In this document: positions 53,347 through 63,192 of the stretch, one piece after another
How the letters are laid out: every line of letters starts with the position of its first letter
Numbering within the stretch: position 1 is the first letter of the stretch
Source: Pseudomonadota bacterium
Lineage (GTDB): Bacteria; Pseudomonadota; Alphaproteobacteria; Rhizobiales; Xanthobacteraceae
Length of the DNA stretch: 64,000 nt
Direction of reading: 5' to 3'
Assembly: GCA_018240595.1 (NCBI GenBank)
Contig: JAFEFL010000063.1
Coordinates: forward strand, 236,701-300,700
Notes under the pieces: model-generated
Databases searched by the model: none
What the model was told of the DNA's origin: nothing
Seen by the model: the letters and a program-made list of their open reading frames with translations, nothing else
Made by a program: the position numbers and the translations under genes

Positions 53347-53784
53347 CCGGCGCGAATTTCCGCGCTCTTTCAAGTATATCTCGTTACGATATATACGAAA
53401 GTCTATCCCGTAAGCCGGTCAATGGAACTTTTCTTGGCGTGTGATTGCACGCACGCGCTATAGAACGGCGCAATCACGTTAAAATTAATTTCATGCGCGA
53501 CGCGTGCATCGCACAGCGTCAACAACATTGGATTCTCGATCAAACACCGTCGTCTTCGACGCACTGCACAGAAATCGTCAGACCAAAGTGGCATTGACGA
53601 TAATTCCATTTCAGTTCGCCATAAGCGCGATGGTCTCCGACACCGCATTACAGGCAACCGGTGCGCGTCCGGACACCATTCTTTTTGCACCTGCCGTCCA
53701 TTCGGATGTCAGCAACGAAAATATTTCGAGCAAATAGCCGGGGGCGACTCGGAGTTTGCAAACCTAAGTCCAGGAGGAAACACC
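53347..53784. other. Gene-free leader of the ABC transporter cluster
   Basis: These 438 bases are more AT-rich than the surroundings. They hold a small dyad, TATATC (53375-53380) with GATATA (53389-53394), and, at the end, a strong AGGAGG ribosome binding site (53772-53777) for the binding-protein gene. Short frames on both strands (for example 53504-53737) lack coding character. The promoter of the importer cluster should lie here. Confidence 0.6.
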
Positions 53785-55134
53785 ATGTCATCGCATGACA
53801 AGAGCGGCGTGTCGCGCCGTAACGTACTGACCGTCGGCGCCAGCCTCGCCGGCGCGACGCTGCTGCCCGGCGGATTCGTCATGCCGGCTTTTGCCGTCGG
53901 CGCATCGGACAAACCCGCCATCGGCACTTGGCCGGCCGGTTCGGAAGGTTCGACCGTGACGATCGGCGCTTCGGTGCCGCGCACCGGCACCTACGCGGTG
54001 CAGGGCGAGGACGAACTCAAGGGCTATCAGCTCGCCATCGAGCAGATCAACGAGGGCCACGAGCTCGTCAAGAAAATCTCGCCGAAGACCAAGAAGGGCG
54101 TCCTCGGCAAGCAACTCAATCTTGTCGTCGCCGACTCCGCCGCGAAGCCGAACGAAGCGGTGCAGGCGCAACAGCGCTTCATCTCGGAAAACAAGGCGGT
54201 CATGATCACCGGCGGCACCTCGTCGGCCGTCGCGGTGGCGCTCAACAAGCTGGCGCAGCGCGAAAAGGTGCTGTTCGTGTGCGGCATCTCCGGCTCGAAC
54301 GACACCACCGGCAAGGACTGCGTGCGCTATGGCGTGCGCCAGAACTTCTACGGCCAGACGGCCTCGGCCGCGATCGCGCCGATTCTGGTCAAGACGTTCG
54401 GCAAGAATAAAAAAGTCGCTTACATGACGCCGGACTACACCTATGGTCACACCGTGACCAAGTCCATGCAGGACAACACCAAGGATGCCGGCTGGACCAC
54501 GGTGACGAACCAGATTTCGCCGCTCGGCGCGCCGGACTTCTCGTCGTACCTTCTCAACATCGCCAACTCGGGCGCCGACATCCTGGTCAACGTCAACTGG
54601 GGCCATGACGCAGTGCTGTCGATCCAGCAGGCCAAGCAGTTCGGCGTGCTCGACAAGATGAAGCTCGTCGTACCGTACCAGGTGCCGTTCCTGGCGCGCG
54701 AAACCGGCGGCCTGATGCAGGGCGTCTATGCCGCCACCGACTACTGGTGGACGATCGAGGACAAGTACCCGCTGGCGAAGATGTTCAACGACACCTTCGA
54801 GAAGAAGTTTGGCTACAAGCCGGAATGGGGCGCCGAAAACGCCTACATCAGCTTCGTGCACTGGGCGCGCATGGTGGAGGAAGCCGGCAGCTTCTATCCG
54901 CCGGACGTCATCAAGCAGTACGAGAAGGAAGAGACCATTCCTTCGCTGGTCGGCGACGTGCACTACCGCAAGGAAGATCACCAGTGCGTGCGCCCGGTGA
55001 TCATCGTCAAGGGCAAGATGCAGAAGGACATGAAGGGCAAGGAAGACTTCTACGAAGTCGTCGAAATCGTGCCCGGCAAGGACCTGATGCAGAAGCCGGA
55101 CGCCTTCGGCTGCAAGCTCGGCGACTACACCTGA
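53785..55134 (+). CDS. Branched-chain-type ABC transporter substrate-binding protein
   Basis: This 449-residue protein is a type I periplasmic binding protein (Peripla_BP_6, LivJ/amide-type). It carries a probable Tat signal, SRRNVLTVGASLAGA near residues 10-24, and the family start VTIGASVPRTGTYAVQGEDELKGY near residue 53. Lobe contacts include GGTSSAVAVALNKLAQ and YMTPDYTYGHT. It is the first gene of a five-domain importer; a large inverted repeat separates it from the permease genes, as often seen where much more binding protein than permease is made. The ligand (amino acid, amide or aromatic acid) is not evident. Confidence 0.93.
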   Translation: MSSHDKSGVSRRNVLTVGASLAGATLLPGGFVMPAFAVGASDKPAIGTWPAGSEGSTVTIGASVPRTGTYAVQGEDELKGYQLAIEQINEGHELVKKISPKTKKGVLGKQLNLVVADSAAKPNEAVQAQQRFISENKAVMITGGTSSAVAVALNKLAQREKVLFVCGISGSNDTTGKDCVRYGVRQNFYGQTASAAIAPILVKTFGKNKKVAYMTPDYTYGHTVTKSMQDNTKDAGWTTVTNQISPLGAPDFSSYLLNIANSGADILVNVNWGHDAVLSIQQAKQFGVLDKMKLVVPYQVPFLARETGGLMQGVYAATDYWWTIEDKYPLAKMFNDTFEKKFGYKPEWGAENAYISFVHWARMVEEAGSFYPPDVIKQYEKEETIPSLVGDVHYRKEDHQCVRPVIIVKGKMQKDMKGKEDFYEVVEIVPGKDLMQKPDAFGCKLGDYT

Positions 55135-55150
55135 TCCGGCGCCACGCGTC

Positions 55151-55285
55151 ACCCTCCCCTGGAGGGGGAGGGTCGGCGCTTCGCGCGCGAAGCAAGCGAA
55201 GCGTCGGGGTGGGGTGAATGACAGATTGAAGATTCACCCCACCCCGCTCGCCATGGCTCGCGACCCTCCCCCTCCAGGGGAGGGT
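55151..55285. repeat. Large nested inverted repeat
   Basis: A perfect 25-bp inverted repeat (55151-55175 with 55261-55285, beginning ACCCTCCCCTGGAGGGGGAG) encloses a second perfect 15-bp one (CGGGGTGGGGTGAAT, 55205-55219, with 55232-55246). It resembles a dispersed REP-type element of this bacterial group. Placed inside the operon after the binding-protein gene, it could protect that mRNA from decay and lower expression of the genes beyond. Confidence 0.85.
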
Positions 55286-55351
55286 CAGTCGAGCAAGCGC
55301 TTGGCCCGAGTCTTCATCTCATTGTTCATCCCAACGCCGTAGGCGGATATC

Positions 55352-56227
55352 TTGATCAATTGGGCTAATTTCGTATCGCAGGTATTCAACGGCCTGGCCT
55401 TGGGCGCGCTGCTGGCGCTCATCAGTTCCGGCCTCACCATCATTTACGGCACGCTCGGCGTTCTCAACCTCGCGCACGGCGCGATGTTCATGCTCGGCGG
55501 TTACGCCGGCTATGTCGCCTATAGCTACACCGGATCGTTCCTCGTCGCAGTGCTCGCCGGCTCGCTGTTCGTCGGGCTCGTCGGCATCCTGATGGAGCGG
55601 ATCATCATCCGCCACTTCTATAGCCGGCCGCACGAGGATCAGCTCCTCGTCACCTTCGGCCTCGGCATCGTTTTCGTCGAGCTGGTGCGCCTCGCCTTCG
55701 GCAGCCAATCGCAGCTCGTGCCGGCGCCGTCGGTGTTCTCCGGCATCACGTCGCTCGGCTTCATGTTCTATCCGACCTACCGCCTCGCCGTGGTCGGCAT
55801 CATCGCCGTGGCGCTGACCGCCCTCTTCCTCGTTCTCTACCGCACCCGCATCGGGATGATCGTGCGCGCCGGCATCGAGGACTCCATGATGGTCGATGCG
55901 CTCGGCATCAATGTCTACCGCGTATTCATGATCGTGTTCGGCATCGGCGCCATGGCTGCCGGCTTCGCCGGCATCATCAACGCGCCGGTGGTATCGCTGA
56001 CGCCCGGCATCGGCGACGACATTCTGGTGCAGACCTTCGTCGTCGTCGTCATCGGCGGCGTCGGCTCGTTCCCCGGCGCCATTCTCGGCGGCCTGATCGC
56101 CGGTGAGATCATCTCGATCACCTCGATGGTCAATCCCGGTTATGCCTACGTGATGCTGTTTGCGGCGATGACGCTGGTGCTGGTGCTGCGGCCCTACGGG
56201 CTGCTCGGCACCCGCGGGCGCGAATAA
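55352..56227 (+). CDS. livH: Branched-chain-type ABC permease (LivH-like)
   Basis: This 291-residue permease has eight or so membrane helices and LivH marks: SSGLTIIYGTLGVLNLAHGAMFMLGGYAGY near residue 25, and GIGDDILVQTFVVVVIGGVGSFPGA near residue 212. The only plausible start is TTG 55352: an in-frame TAG lies at 55340-55342 and no ATG follows until well into the first conserved helix. A weak AGGCGG precedes the TTG. The rare start may add to the reduced expression suggested by the upstream repeat. Confidence 0.93.
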   Translation: MINWANFVSQVFNGLALGALLALISSGLTIIYGTLGVLNLAHGAMFMLGGYAGYVAYSYTGSFLVAVLAGSLFVGLVGILMERIIIRHFYSRPHEDQLLVTFGLGIVFVELVRLAFGSQSQLVPAPSVFSGITSLGFMFYPTYRLAVVGIIAVALTALFLVLYRTRIGMIVRAGIEDSMMVDALGINVYRVFMIVFGIGAMAAGFAGIINAPVVSLTPGIGDDILVQTFVVVVIGGVGSFPGAILGGLIAGEIISITSMVNPGYAYVMLFAAMTLVLVLRPYGLLGTRGRE

Positions 56228-56239
56228 GGGCGACCCGCA

Positions 56240-58081
56240 ATGCACAGCAACAAGCGCTACCTCATCGAACTCTGCACCGCGGCCGGCCTGATCGTTGCGC
56301 CTTTCGTCCTGCCCCATCTCGGCTTCGCACCGAATACGGTGAACCGCATCCTGGTCTGGGGCCTGTTCGGCATCGGTTTCGACATCCTGTTCGGCTTCAC
56401 CGGCCTGTTGTCGTTCGGTCAGTCGGCGTTCTACGGCACCGGCGGCTTCGTCGCCGCCTGGCTGCTGACGCGCGCCGGCTATCCCGATGTGTTCAGCGCG
56501 CTGGTGATCGGCATGGTCGCCGCCGCCGCCGTCGGCTATCTCGTCGGCCTCATCGCGCTGCGCCGCACCGGCATCTATTTCGCGATGATCACGGTGGCGA
56601 TCGCCGAAGTGTTCTTCTTCGTCGAGTTCAATCCGCTCTCGGATTTCACCGGCGGCGAGAACGGCCTGCCCGGAGTGCCGACGCCGAGCTTCAATCTCGG
56701 CTTCACGACACTGCACTTCACCACCGGCTGGTCGCTCTACCAATTCCTCGCCGTCTGCTATTTCGTCGGCATCGTCATCGCGCTGCGTATCGTGCGCTCG
56801 CCGGTCGGCGCCGTGCTCAGCGCGATCCGCGACAATCCGCTGCGCGCGCAGGCGGTCGGTCACAACATCCACGGCTACAAGTTGACGGCCTTCGTCATCG
56901 CCGCGGCCTACGCCGGCTTCGCCGGCGGGCTGCTCGGCGTGATGCAGGCCTTCATGCCGCCGGACGCCTTCATGTTCGATACGTCCGGCCAGCTCGTCAT
57001 GCAGACCGCGATCGGCGGCACCGGCACCCTGTTCGGGCCACTGCTCGGCGCCGCGATCTGGCTGTTCCTGCAGGACTTCCTGCAGTCGGCGTTCCATCTT
57101 GGCGCGGCCTGGAAGCTGGTGCTTGGCCTCGTTTTCGTGATCCTCGTTGTCTTCCTGCGCAAGGGCATCATCGGCGGCATCAAGGACCTCTACGACCTGG
57201 CCACCGGCGCCAAGAAGAAGCGCGAGACCACCGAGGCCGAAGCGCTTGCCGACTTCAAGGAGCCGGCCGGCAGCAGCGATATCATTGCCCCGCACAAGCG
57301 CGAGGGCGACCGTAGCAGCGGACCGATCCTGCAGGCGACCGGACTGACCAAGCGCTACGGCGGCCTGATCGCCAACAGCGACATCAACTTCACCGTCAAC
57401 CACGGCGAACTGCGCGGCGTCATCGGCCCGAACGGCGCCGGCAAATCGACCTTCTTCAAGATGCTGACCTGCGAGATCCCGCCGTCCTCGGGCACGATCC
57501 TGTTCGAGGGGCGCGACATCACCGGCAAGAGCGTCACCGACGCCTGCCAGCTCGGCCTGACCAAGAGCTATCAGGTCAACCAGCTCTTCACCAACCTGAC
57601 GGTGCGGCAGAACCTCACCGTCGCCGTGCTCGCCGACCTGCGCGGCAAGTTCAAGCTCGACATGTTCCGCGATCCGCAGTCGATCCTCGGCCTCAAGGAG
57701 CAGGTCGAACAGACCTTGCACCTCGTGCGTCTCACCAACCGGGTCGATACCAAGGTCTCCGACCTCGCCTATGGCGAGAAGCGCCGCCTCGAGATCGGCC
57801 TGGCGCTGGCGACGCGGCCGAGCCTGCTGCTGCTCGACGAGCCGCTCGCCGGCATGAGCCCGCAGGAGCGCGTCGAGACGGTCAAGCTGCTCAAATCGAT
57901 CAGCAAGGGCCGCACCATGATCGTGATCGACCACGACATGGACGCGCTGTTCGAACTGGCGGAGCGGGTCACCGTTCTGCAGGAGGGCCGGGTGCTGGTC
58001 GAAGGCACGCCGGAGGAAATCAAGGGCAACGCAGCGGTGCAAGAGGCCTATCTCGGCGGCATGCACGAGGAGGTCCACTGA
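56240..58081 (+). CDS. Fused LivM permease-LivG ATPase
   Basis: This 613-residue protein joins two importer parts. Residues about 10-330 are a LivM-like permease (GFDILFGFTGLLSFGQSAFYG near 48, and MQTAIGGTGTLFGPLLGAAIW). A charged linker of about 35 residues follows. Residues about 360-613 are a LivG-like ATPase with Walker A GPNGAGKST at 396-404, signature LAYGEKRRLEIGLAL, Walker B LLLLDEPLAG and switch His in VIDHDMDALF. Separate livM and livG genes are the norm; this fusion fixes their stoichiometry. Its TGA shares one base with the livF ATG. Confidence 0.94.
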   Translation: MHSNKRYLIELCTAAGLIVAPFVLPHLGFAPNTVNRILVWGLFGIGFDILFGFTGLLSFGQSAFYGTGGFVAAWLLTRAGYPDVFSALVIGMVAAAAVGYLVGLIALRRTGIYFAMITVAIAEVFFFVEFNPLSDFTGGENGLPGVPTPSFNLGFTTLHFTTGWSLYQFLAVCYFVGIVIALRIVRSPVGAVLSAIRDNPLRAQAVGHNIHGYKLTAFVIAAAYAGFAGGLLGVMQAFMPPDAFMFDTSGQLVMQTAIGGTGTLFGPLLGAAIWLFLQDFLQSAFHLGAAWKLVLGLVFVILVVFLRKGIIGGIKDLYDLATGAKKKRETTEAEALADFKEPAGSSDIIAPHKREGDRSSGPILQATGLTKRYGGLIANSDINFTVNHGELRGVIGPNGAGKSTFFKMLTCEIPPSSGTILFEGRDITGKSVTDACQLGLTKSYQVNQLFTNLTVRQNLTVAVLADLRGKFKLDMFRDPQSILGLKEQVEQTLHLVRLTNRVDTKVSDLAYGEKRRLEIGLALATRPSLLLLDEPLAGMSPQERVETVKLLKSISKGRTMIVIDHDMDALFELAERVTVLQEGRVLVEGTPEEIKGNAAVQEAYLGGMHEEVH

Positions 58082-58779
58082 TGAGCTTGCTCGAGGTCAA
58101 GGGCCTGAACAGCTATTACGGCGACTCGCACATCCTGTTCGATCTCAATCTGCGCGTCGAAAAGAACGAGGTCGTCGCGCTGATCGGCCGCAACGGCGCC
58201 GGCAAATCGACGACGCTGAAGAGCCTCATGGGCGTGGTGACGCCGCGCAACGGCCACGTCATGCTCGACGGCAAGGATCTCGCCGGCCAGAAGGCGCACG
58301 TCATTGCCCAAGCCGGCATGCAACTGGTGCCGGAAGACCGGCGCATCTTCGGCAGCCTCAATGTCGAGGAGAACATCATCCTGGCGAGCCTGACGGCCGA
58401 TAAGAAATGGCCGCTGGAACGCATCTACGAGATGTTCCCGAGGCTGAAGGAGCGGCGCACGAGCCGCGGCACCGACCTGTCCGGCGGCGAGCAGCAGATG
58501 CTTGCGATCGCGCGTGCCTTGGTGCGCGATCCCAAGATCATTCTGCTCGACGAGCCGTTTGAGGGGCTGGCTCCGGTGATCGTGCGCGACCTCATGAAGG
58601 CCTGCCGCGATCTCGCCGCCGCCGGACAGACCATTGTCCTGGTCGAGCAGAACCTGGCGGCGACGCTGGCGCTGGCCAACCGCATCTACATCATCAACAA
58701 CGGCCACATCGTGCACGAAGGCCCGTCGGCCGAGATCAAGGCCGACCCCGGCGTGCTGCAGCGGTATCTGGGCGTGTAA
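58081..58779 (+). CDS. livF: Branched-chain-type ABC transporter ATPase (LivF)
   Basis: This 232-residue ATPase is the second nucleotide-binding subunit of the importer. Walker A is GRNGAGKSTTL near residue 38, the signature LSGGEQQMLAIARAL near 136, and Walker B ILLDEPFEGLAP near 158. It overlaps the fused LivMG gene by one base and ends the cluster; the next gene is convergent and ends four bases on. Confidence 0.95.
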   Translation: MSLLEVKGLNSYYGDSHILFDLNLRVEKNEVVALIGRNGAGKSTTLKSLMGVVTPRNGHVMLDGKDLAGQKAHVIAQAGMQLVPEDRRIFGSLNVEENIILASLTADKKWPLERIYEMFPRLKERRTSRGTDLSGGEQQMLAIARALVRDPKIILLDEPFEGLAPVIVRDLMKACRDLAAAGQTIVLVEQNLAATLALANRIYIINNGHIVHEGPSAEIKADPGVLQRYLGV

Positions 58780-58782
58780 GTC

Positions 58783-60402
58783 TCACGCCGCCGCGGCGGG
58801 CCGCATCGCATCTTGCAGCATCATCGCCGCCGCCTTCTCCGCGATCATGATGATCGCGGCGTTGGTGTTGCCCGACACCAGGCTCGGCATGATCGAGCCG
58901 TCGGCAACGCGCAATGCTTCGAGGCCGCGCACGCGCAGCCGCTCGTCGACGACCGCCTTCGGATCCGGCCCCATGCGGCAGGTGCTGACCGGGTGGAACA
59001 CCGTGGTGCCCTTGTCGCGCGCGAAGTCGAGCAACTGCTTGTCGCTCGTCACCGACGGACCGGGGTTGATCTCCTGCGCGACGTAGCGCGCGATCGCGGG
59101 CTGGCTCATGATCTTGCGCGTCAGCTTCATGCCCGCCACCATGACGTCTCGATCGAAGGCGGCACTGAGATAGTTGGCCTGGATCGCCGGCGCCGCTTCA
59201 GGATTGGCCGACTTGATGTGCACGGTACCGCGGCTATGCGGCCGGAGCTGGCAGATCGAGGCGAGGAAGCCCGGAAACGGATGCAGCTTCTGTCCGATCG
59301 AATCCGCGGTGAACAGGATGAAGTGGATCTGCACGTCCGGCGAGGCCAGCGACGGATCGGTCTTGAAGAAGCCGCCGGCGTAACCGGCGCCTATGGTCAG
59401 CGGGCCCTTGCGATTGATGGCGTAATTGAGCGCGGCGCCGATCTGGCGGGTGACGCTCGCCATGGTGTCGTTGATGGTGATCGGTTCGGTGCAGCGATAC
59501 TGGAAGCGCGCCTGGAAGTGATCCTGCAGATCGGCCCCGACGCCGGGCATGTCGTGACGCACCTCGATGCCGTGCGACTTGAGCAACTCACCCGGACCGA
59601 CGCCAGAAAGCTGCAGGAGCTGCGGCGAATTGAACGCGCCGCCGGACAGCACGACCTCGCCGGAAGCACGCGCCTGGACGAGGCGGCCGTGCTGGCGATA
59701 TTCGACGCCGACGGCGCGCTTGCCCTCGAACAGAATGCGCGTTGCCAGCGCCTGCGAGACGACCTTGAGGTTGGGCCGCTTCAGGGCCGGCTTGAGATAG
59801 CCTCGCGCGGTCGAGCAGCGGCGGCCGTTGCGGGCCGTGAGCTGGTAATAGCCGGCGCCTTCCTGGCTGACGCCGTTGAAATCGTCGTTGCGCGGATGAC
59901 CCGCCTGCTCCGCCGCGGCAATGAAGGCTTCGCACAAAGGATGCGGCTCGACATCGGAAACGCCGAGCGGCCCGCCGGCGCCATGCAGGTCGTCGGCGCC
60001 GCGCTGCTGATCCTCGGCCTTTCGGAAATACGGCAGCACGTCGTCGAAGCTCCAGCCGGCATTGCCGAGCTGGCGCCAGTGGTCGAAATCCTCGCGCTGG
60101 CCGCGAACATAAAGCAGGCCGTTGATCGAGCTCGAGCCGCCCAGCACCTTGCCGCGCGGCTGGATGACGCGGCGGCCGTTCAGTTCGGGCTCCGGCTCGG
60201 TCTGATACAGCCAGTTGACGCGGGCGTCGGTGAACAATTTGCCGTAGCCGAGCGGGATGTGGATCCAGATGTTGCGGTCGCGGCCGCCCGCCTCGATGAG
60301 CAGCACGCGATGGCGTCCCGATGCCGAGAGGCGCTCCGCCAGCACGCAGCCGGCGCTGCCGGCGCCGACGACGATATAATCGAACTCATCCTGCAAAGGC
60401 AT
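58783..60402 (-). CDS. GMC-family flavin oxidoreductase (choline dehydrogenase-like)
   Basis: This 539-residue protein has the GMC fold. FAD motif DYIVVGAGSAGCVLAERLS lies at residue 8, GGSSSINGLLYVRG is GMC signature 1, and GAFNSPQLLQLSGVGP is signature 2. The catalytic histidine region is VFHPVSTCRMG, with the second conserved residue in SGNTNAAIIMIAEKAA. Members oxidise alcohols such as choline, polyethylene glycol or long-chain alcohols. The substrate is unknown. ATG 60402 follows GGGGGA; an extra 95 in-frame residues upstream overlap the neighbouring gene and are not family-like. Confidence 0.9.
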   Translation of the reverse strand: MPLQDEFDYIVVGAGSAGCVLAERLSASGRHRVLLIEAGGRDRNIWIHIPLGYGKLFTDARVNWLYQTEPEPELNGRRVIQPRGKVLGGSSSINGLLYVRGQREDFDHWRQLGNAGWSFDDVLPYFRKAEDQQRGADDLHGAGGPLGVSDVEPHPLCEAFIAAAEQAGHPRNDDFNGVSQEGAGYYQLTARNGRRCSTARGYLKPALKRPNLKVVSQALATRILFEGKRAVGVEYRQHGRLVQARASGEVVLSGGAFNSPQLLQLSGVGPGELLKSHGIEVRHDMPGVGADLQDHFQARFQYRCTEPITINDTMASVTRQIGAALNYAINRKGPLTIGAGYAGGFFKTDPSLASPDVQIHFILFTADSIGQKLHPFPGFLASICQLRPHSRGTVHIKSANPEAAPAIQANYLSAAFDRDVMVAGMKLTRKIMSQPAIARYVAQEINPGPSVTSDKQLLDFARDKGTTVFHPVSTCRMGPDPKAVVDERLRVRGLEALRVADGSIMPSLVSGNTNAAIIMIAEKAAAMMLQDAMRPAAAA

Positions 60403-60529
60403 TCCCCCGGCCGAGTTTCCATCCGGCTTCGGTGCCGGTTCTTCGACCGAAAGCTTAGCGAAGGCGCGCGCCGCTGTTGAGTCCGGAAGCGGCATGGCTG
60501 GGATGGCGTCTCGACCAGGGAGCCCGGGC

Positions 60530-62809
60530 TCAGCCGTGCCGGCTGGCCGGTCCGCCGGGCCACAACGCGCCGGCCCGCAACAGGTCGGCGGCACTCGACG
60601 CCGACACCGGCGGGCTGAAATAGAAGCCTTGCACGAAGCGGCAGCCGGCTTCCTTGACGAGGTCGAGTTGAAACTGGGTTTCGACACCTTCGGCGATGAC
60701 CGGAATGCCGAGTTCGCGACCCAGGCTTATGGCGGCGCGCACGATGGCGATATCGCCGGAGCCGGGCCTGATGTCCTTGATGAATTCCTGCGCCACCTTG
60801 ATGTGGTCCACACGGTAGGTCCGCAGATAGCTGAGCGAGGAATATCCGGTGCCGAAGTCGTCGATCGCGATCGGAACGCCCAGACTGTACAGCCGGCCGA
60901 TGATCTCGCGATGGCGCTGCGTCGTTTCCATCAGCACCGTTTCGGTCAGCTCGACCTCGATCGACTTTGGCCCGATCGACCAGTGCTTGAGCCGCTCGGC
61001 CAATTCACGATCGAATTCGGCGGTGCCCCTCAACTGCCCGCCCGACACGTTGAACGACACCGGCGGTGGCTGCAGCCCTGCTCTGCGCCACTCGGAAATT
61101 TGCTGGCAGACGGCGTCAATCAACCAGCGTCCGAGCCGGTGGATGGTGCCATTGGCTTCCGCGATGGGGACGAACCGCGCCGGACCAATGGGACCCTGCC
61201 TGGGATGATTCCAGCGCGCCAGGGCCTCGAAGCCAACGATTCTGCCGCTCGCAATCTCCACCTGCGGCTGGTAATTGAGCTGGAGCTCGCCGCGATCGAG
61301 AGCCCGCTGCAGGTCGCCACCCAACGTCACGCGCTCGATCGTCGCGGCATCCAGCGCCTCGGAATGAAAGTGGAATTGATTGCGACCAAGATCCTTCGCC
61401 CGATAGAGCGCGAGATCGACCTGCTTGATCATCTCCTCGGTGCCGGCCACCTCAGCTGAGAATACGGCAATGCCGATGCTCGCCGTTGTGTGGATCTCAA
61501 TCCCGAGATTGAAAGGCTCCTCGATGGCCTTGAGCAGGCGCGCGGCCAAGGCTCCGGCATCGGCGGCATCGGTGATTTGTGATTGCAGGACCACGAATTC
61601 GTCGCCGCCGAAGCGGGCGATCACGTCGGCGCTCCTTCGGCGCAATCTCAGCAGACGATCGGCCACCGCCTTCAATAGTTCGTCACCCTTCGAGTGACCG
61701 AATACGTCGTTGATGTCCTTGAAGCGGTCGAGATCGATGTAATGAATGGCGAAGGCCGGCCCGCCGAGGCGCGCCGCCGCATAGGCCCGATCAAGTTCGG
61801 CCATGAAAGCCTTGCGATTGGGCAAGCCGGTGACCGGATCGGACAAGGAGACCTGCTCGAGTCTGGCCTCGGCCGCCTTGCGGTCGCTGATGTCAAACAG
61901 CAGCCCTTCGATTTCGATGAGCTCCTGCTGAGGGCCGTAATGGCCTCGGGTACGGTCTTCGAACCAAATGTAGCGGCCGTCGGCCGCGCGAAGGCGGCGC
62001 TCCCGCCGCACCTCGCCACCGAGCCGGCCCGAGGCAATTCCGCCGATATTCGCCATGACGTCGGAACGGTCGTCTGGATGAAAAAGATCGAGATAGCGCC
62101 CCGGTGACTCGAGCAGTTCCTTGGCATCGTAGCCGTAGCGGCTGACGTTGCGCGAAACGAAATTCATCGGAAACGGCGGCTTGCCCCCGATTCGATAAAG
62201 AATAACCGGGCTGTTCTCGATCACCCATCTGATGTCGGCGAATTCCCGCAATTCGTTCGCGCGCCCGATGGCGGCGCCGATCATTTCGGTGAGCAACTTC
62301 AGTGCATCGATTTCGGAAGCGGTCCATATCCGCTCTTGCCGGCAATCCTCAAAATCGATCTCGCCCCAGCGTTCCTTGCCGACCATCACCGGGGCCGCCA
62401 GCGTCGACCTGACCTCCGTTTTCATGAGAAAGCCGAGGAGCGGTTCGCTGGCATTCTGCGTCAGGAGCGCAACGGGCTCGTCCGTTGCCGTTGCGGACAT
62501 TGGCACCGGCCTCGATATCTGCGGCGCAGGCGCCATGCCCGCGGCGTGCCAAACGTGACGCGCCTGCAGCTCCATCGCGCCGCCGGGTGCGCGCGCATAT
62601 TGGTTGAGCTGAACGCGGCTGACACCACAAGCCTGACCGACCCTCGCCAGAATCGTCGGGATCAAGGATTGCTGCGCCGGCGAATGGAGCAGCTCCATCG
62701 CACTGGTCGTGATGGCCTGGCGAATGCCTTCATCGCCGGGAGCTGGCGGATCGGTTCGCGCCGCGTCGCCAGCTGTTGGACGCCCGCTATCGTCGGATAG
62801 CTGGACCAT
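60530..62809 (-). CDS. GAF-PAS-GGDEF-EAL cyclic-di-GMP enzyme
   Basis: This 759-residue cytoplasmic protein has a GAF domain (about residues 35-180), a PAS/PAC (about 195-315), a GGDEF domain with intact GGDEF at 401-405, and an EAL domain with EAL at 528-530. The RxxD inhibitory site (RSAD) lies exactly five residues before GGDEF. EAL catalytic residues look complete: FEALARW, FNVSGG, ELTETVLM, DDFGTGYSSL, and AEGVET. Both synthesis and hydrolysis of c-di-GMP are therefore possible, with the sensor domains choosing. It stands alone. Confidence 0.95.
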   Translation of the reverse strand: MVQLSDDSGRPTAGDAARTDPPAPGDEGIRQAITTSAMELLHSPAQQSLIPTILARVGQACGVSRVQLNQYARAPGGAMELQARHVWHAAGMAPAPQISRPVPMSATATDEPVALLTQNASEPLLGFLMKTEVRSTLAAPVMVGKERWGEIDFEDCRQERIWTASEIDALKLLTEMIGAAIGRANELREFADIRWVIENSPVILYRIGGKPPFPMNFVSRNVSRYGYDAKELLESPGRYLDLFHPDDRSDVMANIGGIASGRLGGEVRRERRLRAADGRYIWFEDRTRGHYGPQQELIEIEGLLFDISDRKAAEARLEQVSLSDPVTGLPNRKAFMAELDRAYAAARLGGPAFAIHYIDLDRFKDINDVFGHSKGDELLKAVADRLLRLRRRSADVIARFGGDEFVVLQSQITDAADAGALAARLLKAIEEPFNLGIEIHTTASIGIAVFSAEVAGTEEMIKQVDLALYRAKDLGRNQFHFHSEALDAATIERVTLGGDLQRALDRGELQLNYQPQVEIASGRIVGFEALARWNHPRQGPIGPARFVPIAEANGTIHRLGRWLIDAVCQQISEWRRAGLQPPPVSFNVSGGQLRGTAEFDRELAERLKHWSIGPKSIEVELTETVLMETTQRHREIIGRLYSLGVPIAIDDFGTGYSSLSYLRTYRVDHIKVAQEFIKDIRPGSGDIAIVRAAISLGRELGIPVIAEGVETQFQLDLVKEAGCRFVQGFYFSPPVSASSAADLLRAGALWPGGPASRHG

Positions 62810-62917
62810 TGATGCCTGCCGAATTCGCGGGCCGCTGTTGATTTATGTCATAGCGAGTATCATGCAGATATTCAATCTATAAGGGCATCGTAAGTCATCC
62901 GAACCGGGAGGGTCGCG

Positions 62918-63166
62918 ATGTCCGAGGGAATCACAGAGCTGGGCTTAGTCTTAAGCGTACCTAGGTCTTTTCACGGAGGAGCAGGGAGCAACTCGGATAC
63001 CACTCAGAGCATTCGCGTTCAGATGAACGCGTTGGGCGGCGAGATCTATTCGGTCACTTTTTCAGCAGATGCAGCGAAAGGTATGCTGACTGCGCTTGCG
63101 GCCTGGCCCCCTCTTCGCGCGTTACTTCAAGAACTTAGCAAGACCATACCGACAGACGGAGGCTGA
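62918..63166 (+). CDS. Small hypothetical protein
   Basis: An 82-residue frame starts at ATG 62918 behind a good GGGAGG site. It has a beta-rich middle, SIRVQMNALGGEIYSVTFSAD, and an amphipathic helix at the end. It resembles nothing I know. The local composition is less GC-rich than the chromosome average of the window, and neither neighbour suggests a role. Confidence 0.55.
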   Translation: MSEGITELGLVLSVPRSFHGGAGSNSDTTQSIRVQMNALGGEIYSVTFSADAAKGMLTALAAWPPLRALLQELSKTIPTDGG

Positions 63167-63192
63167 AGCGACGTTTAGCCAGCGATTCAACG

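Noticed and set aside
53504..53737. 77-codon plus-strand frame before the ABC binding-protein gene
   Set aside because: No ribosome binding site, mixed composition, and an opposing frame of similar length; it lies in what should be the promoter and leader.
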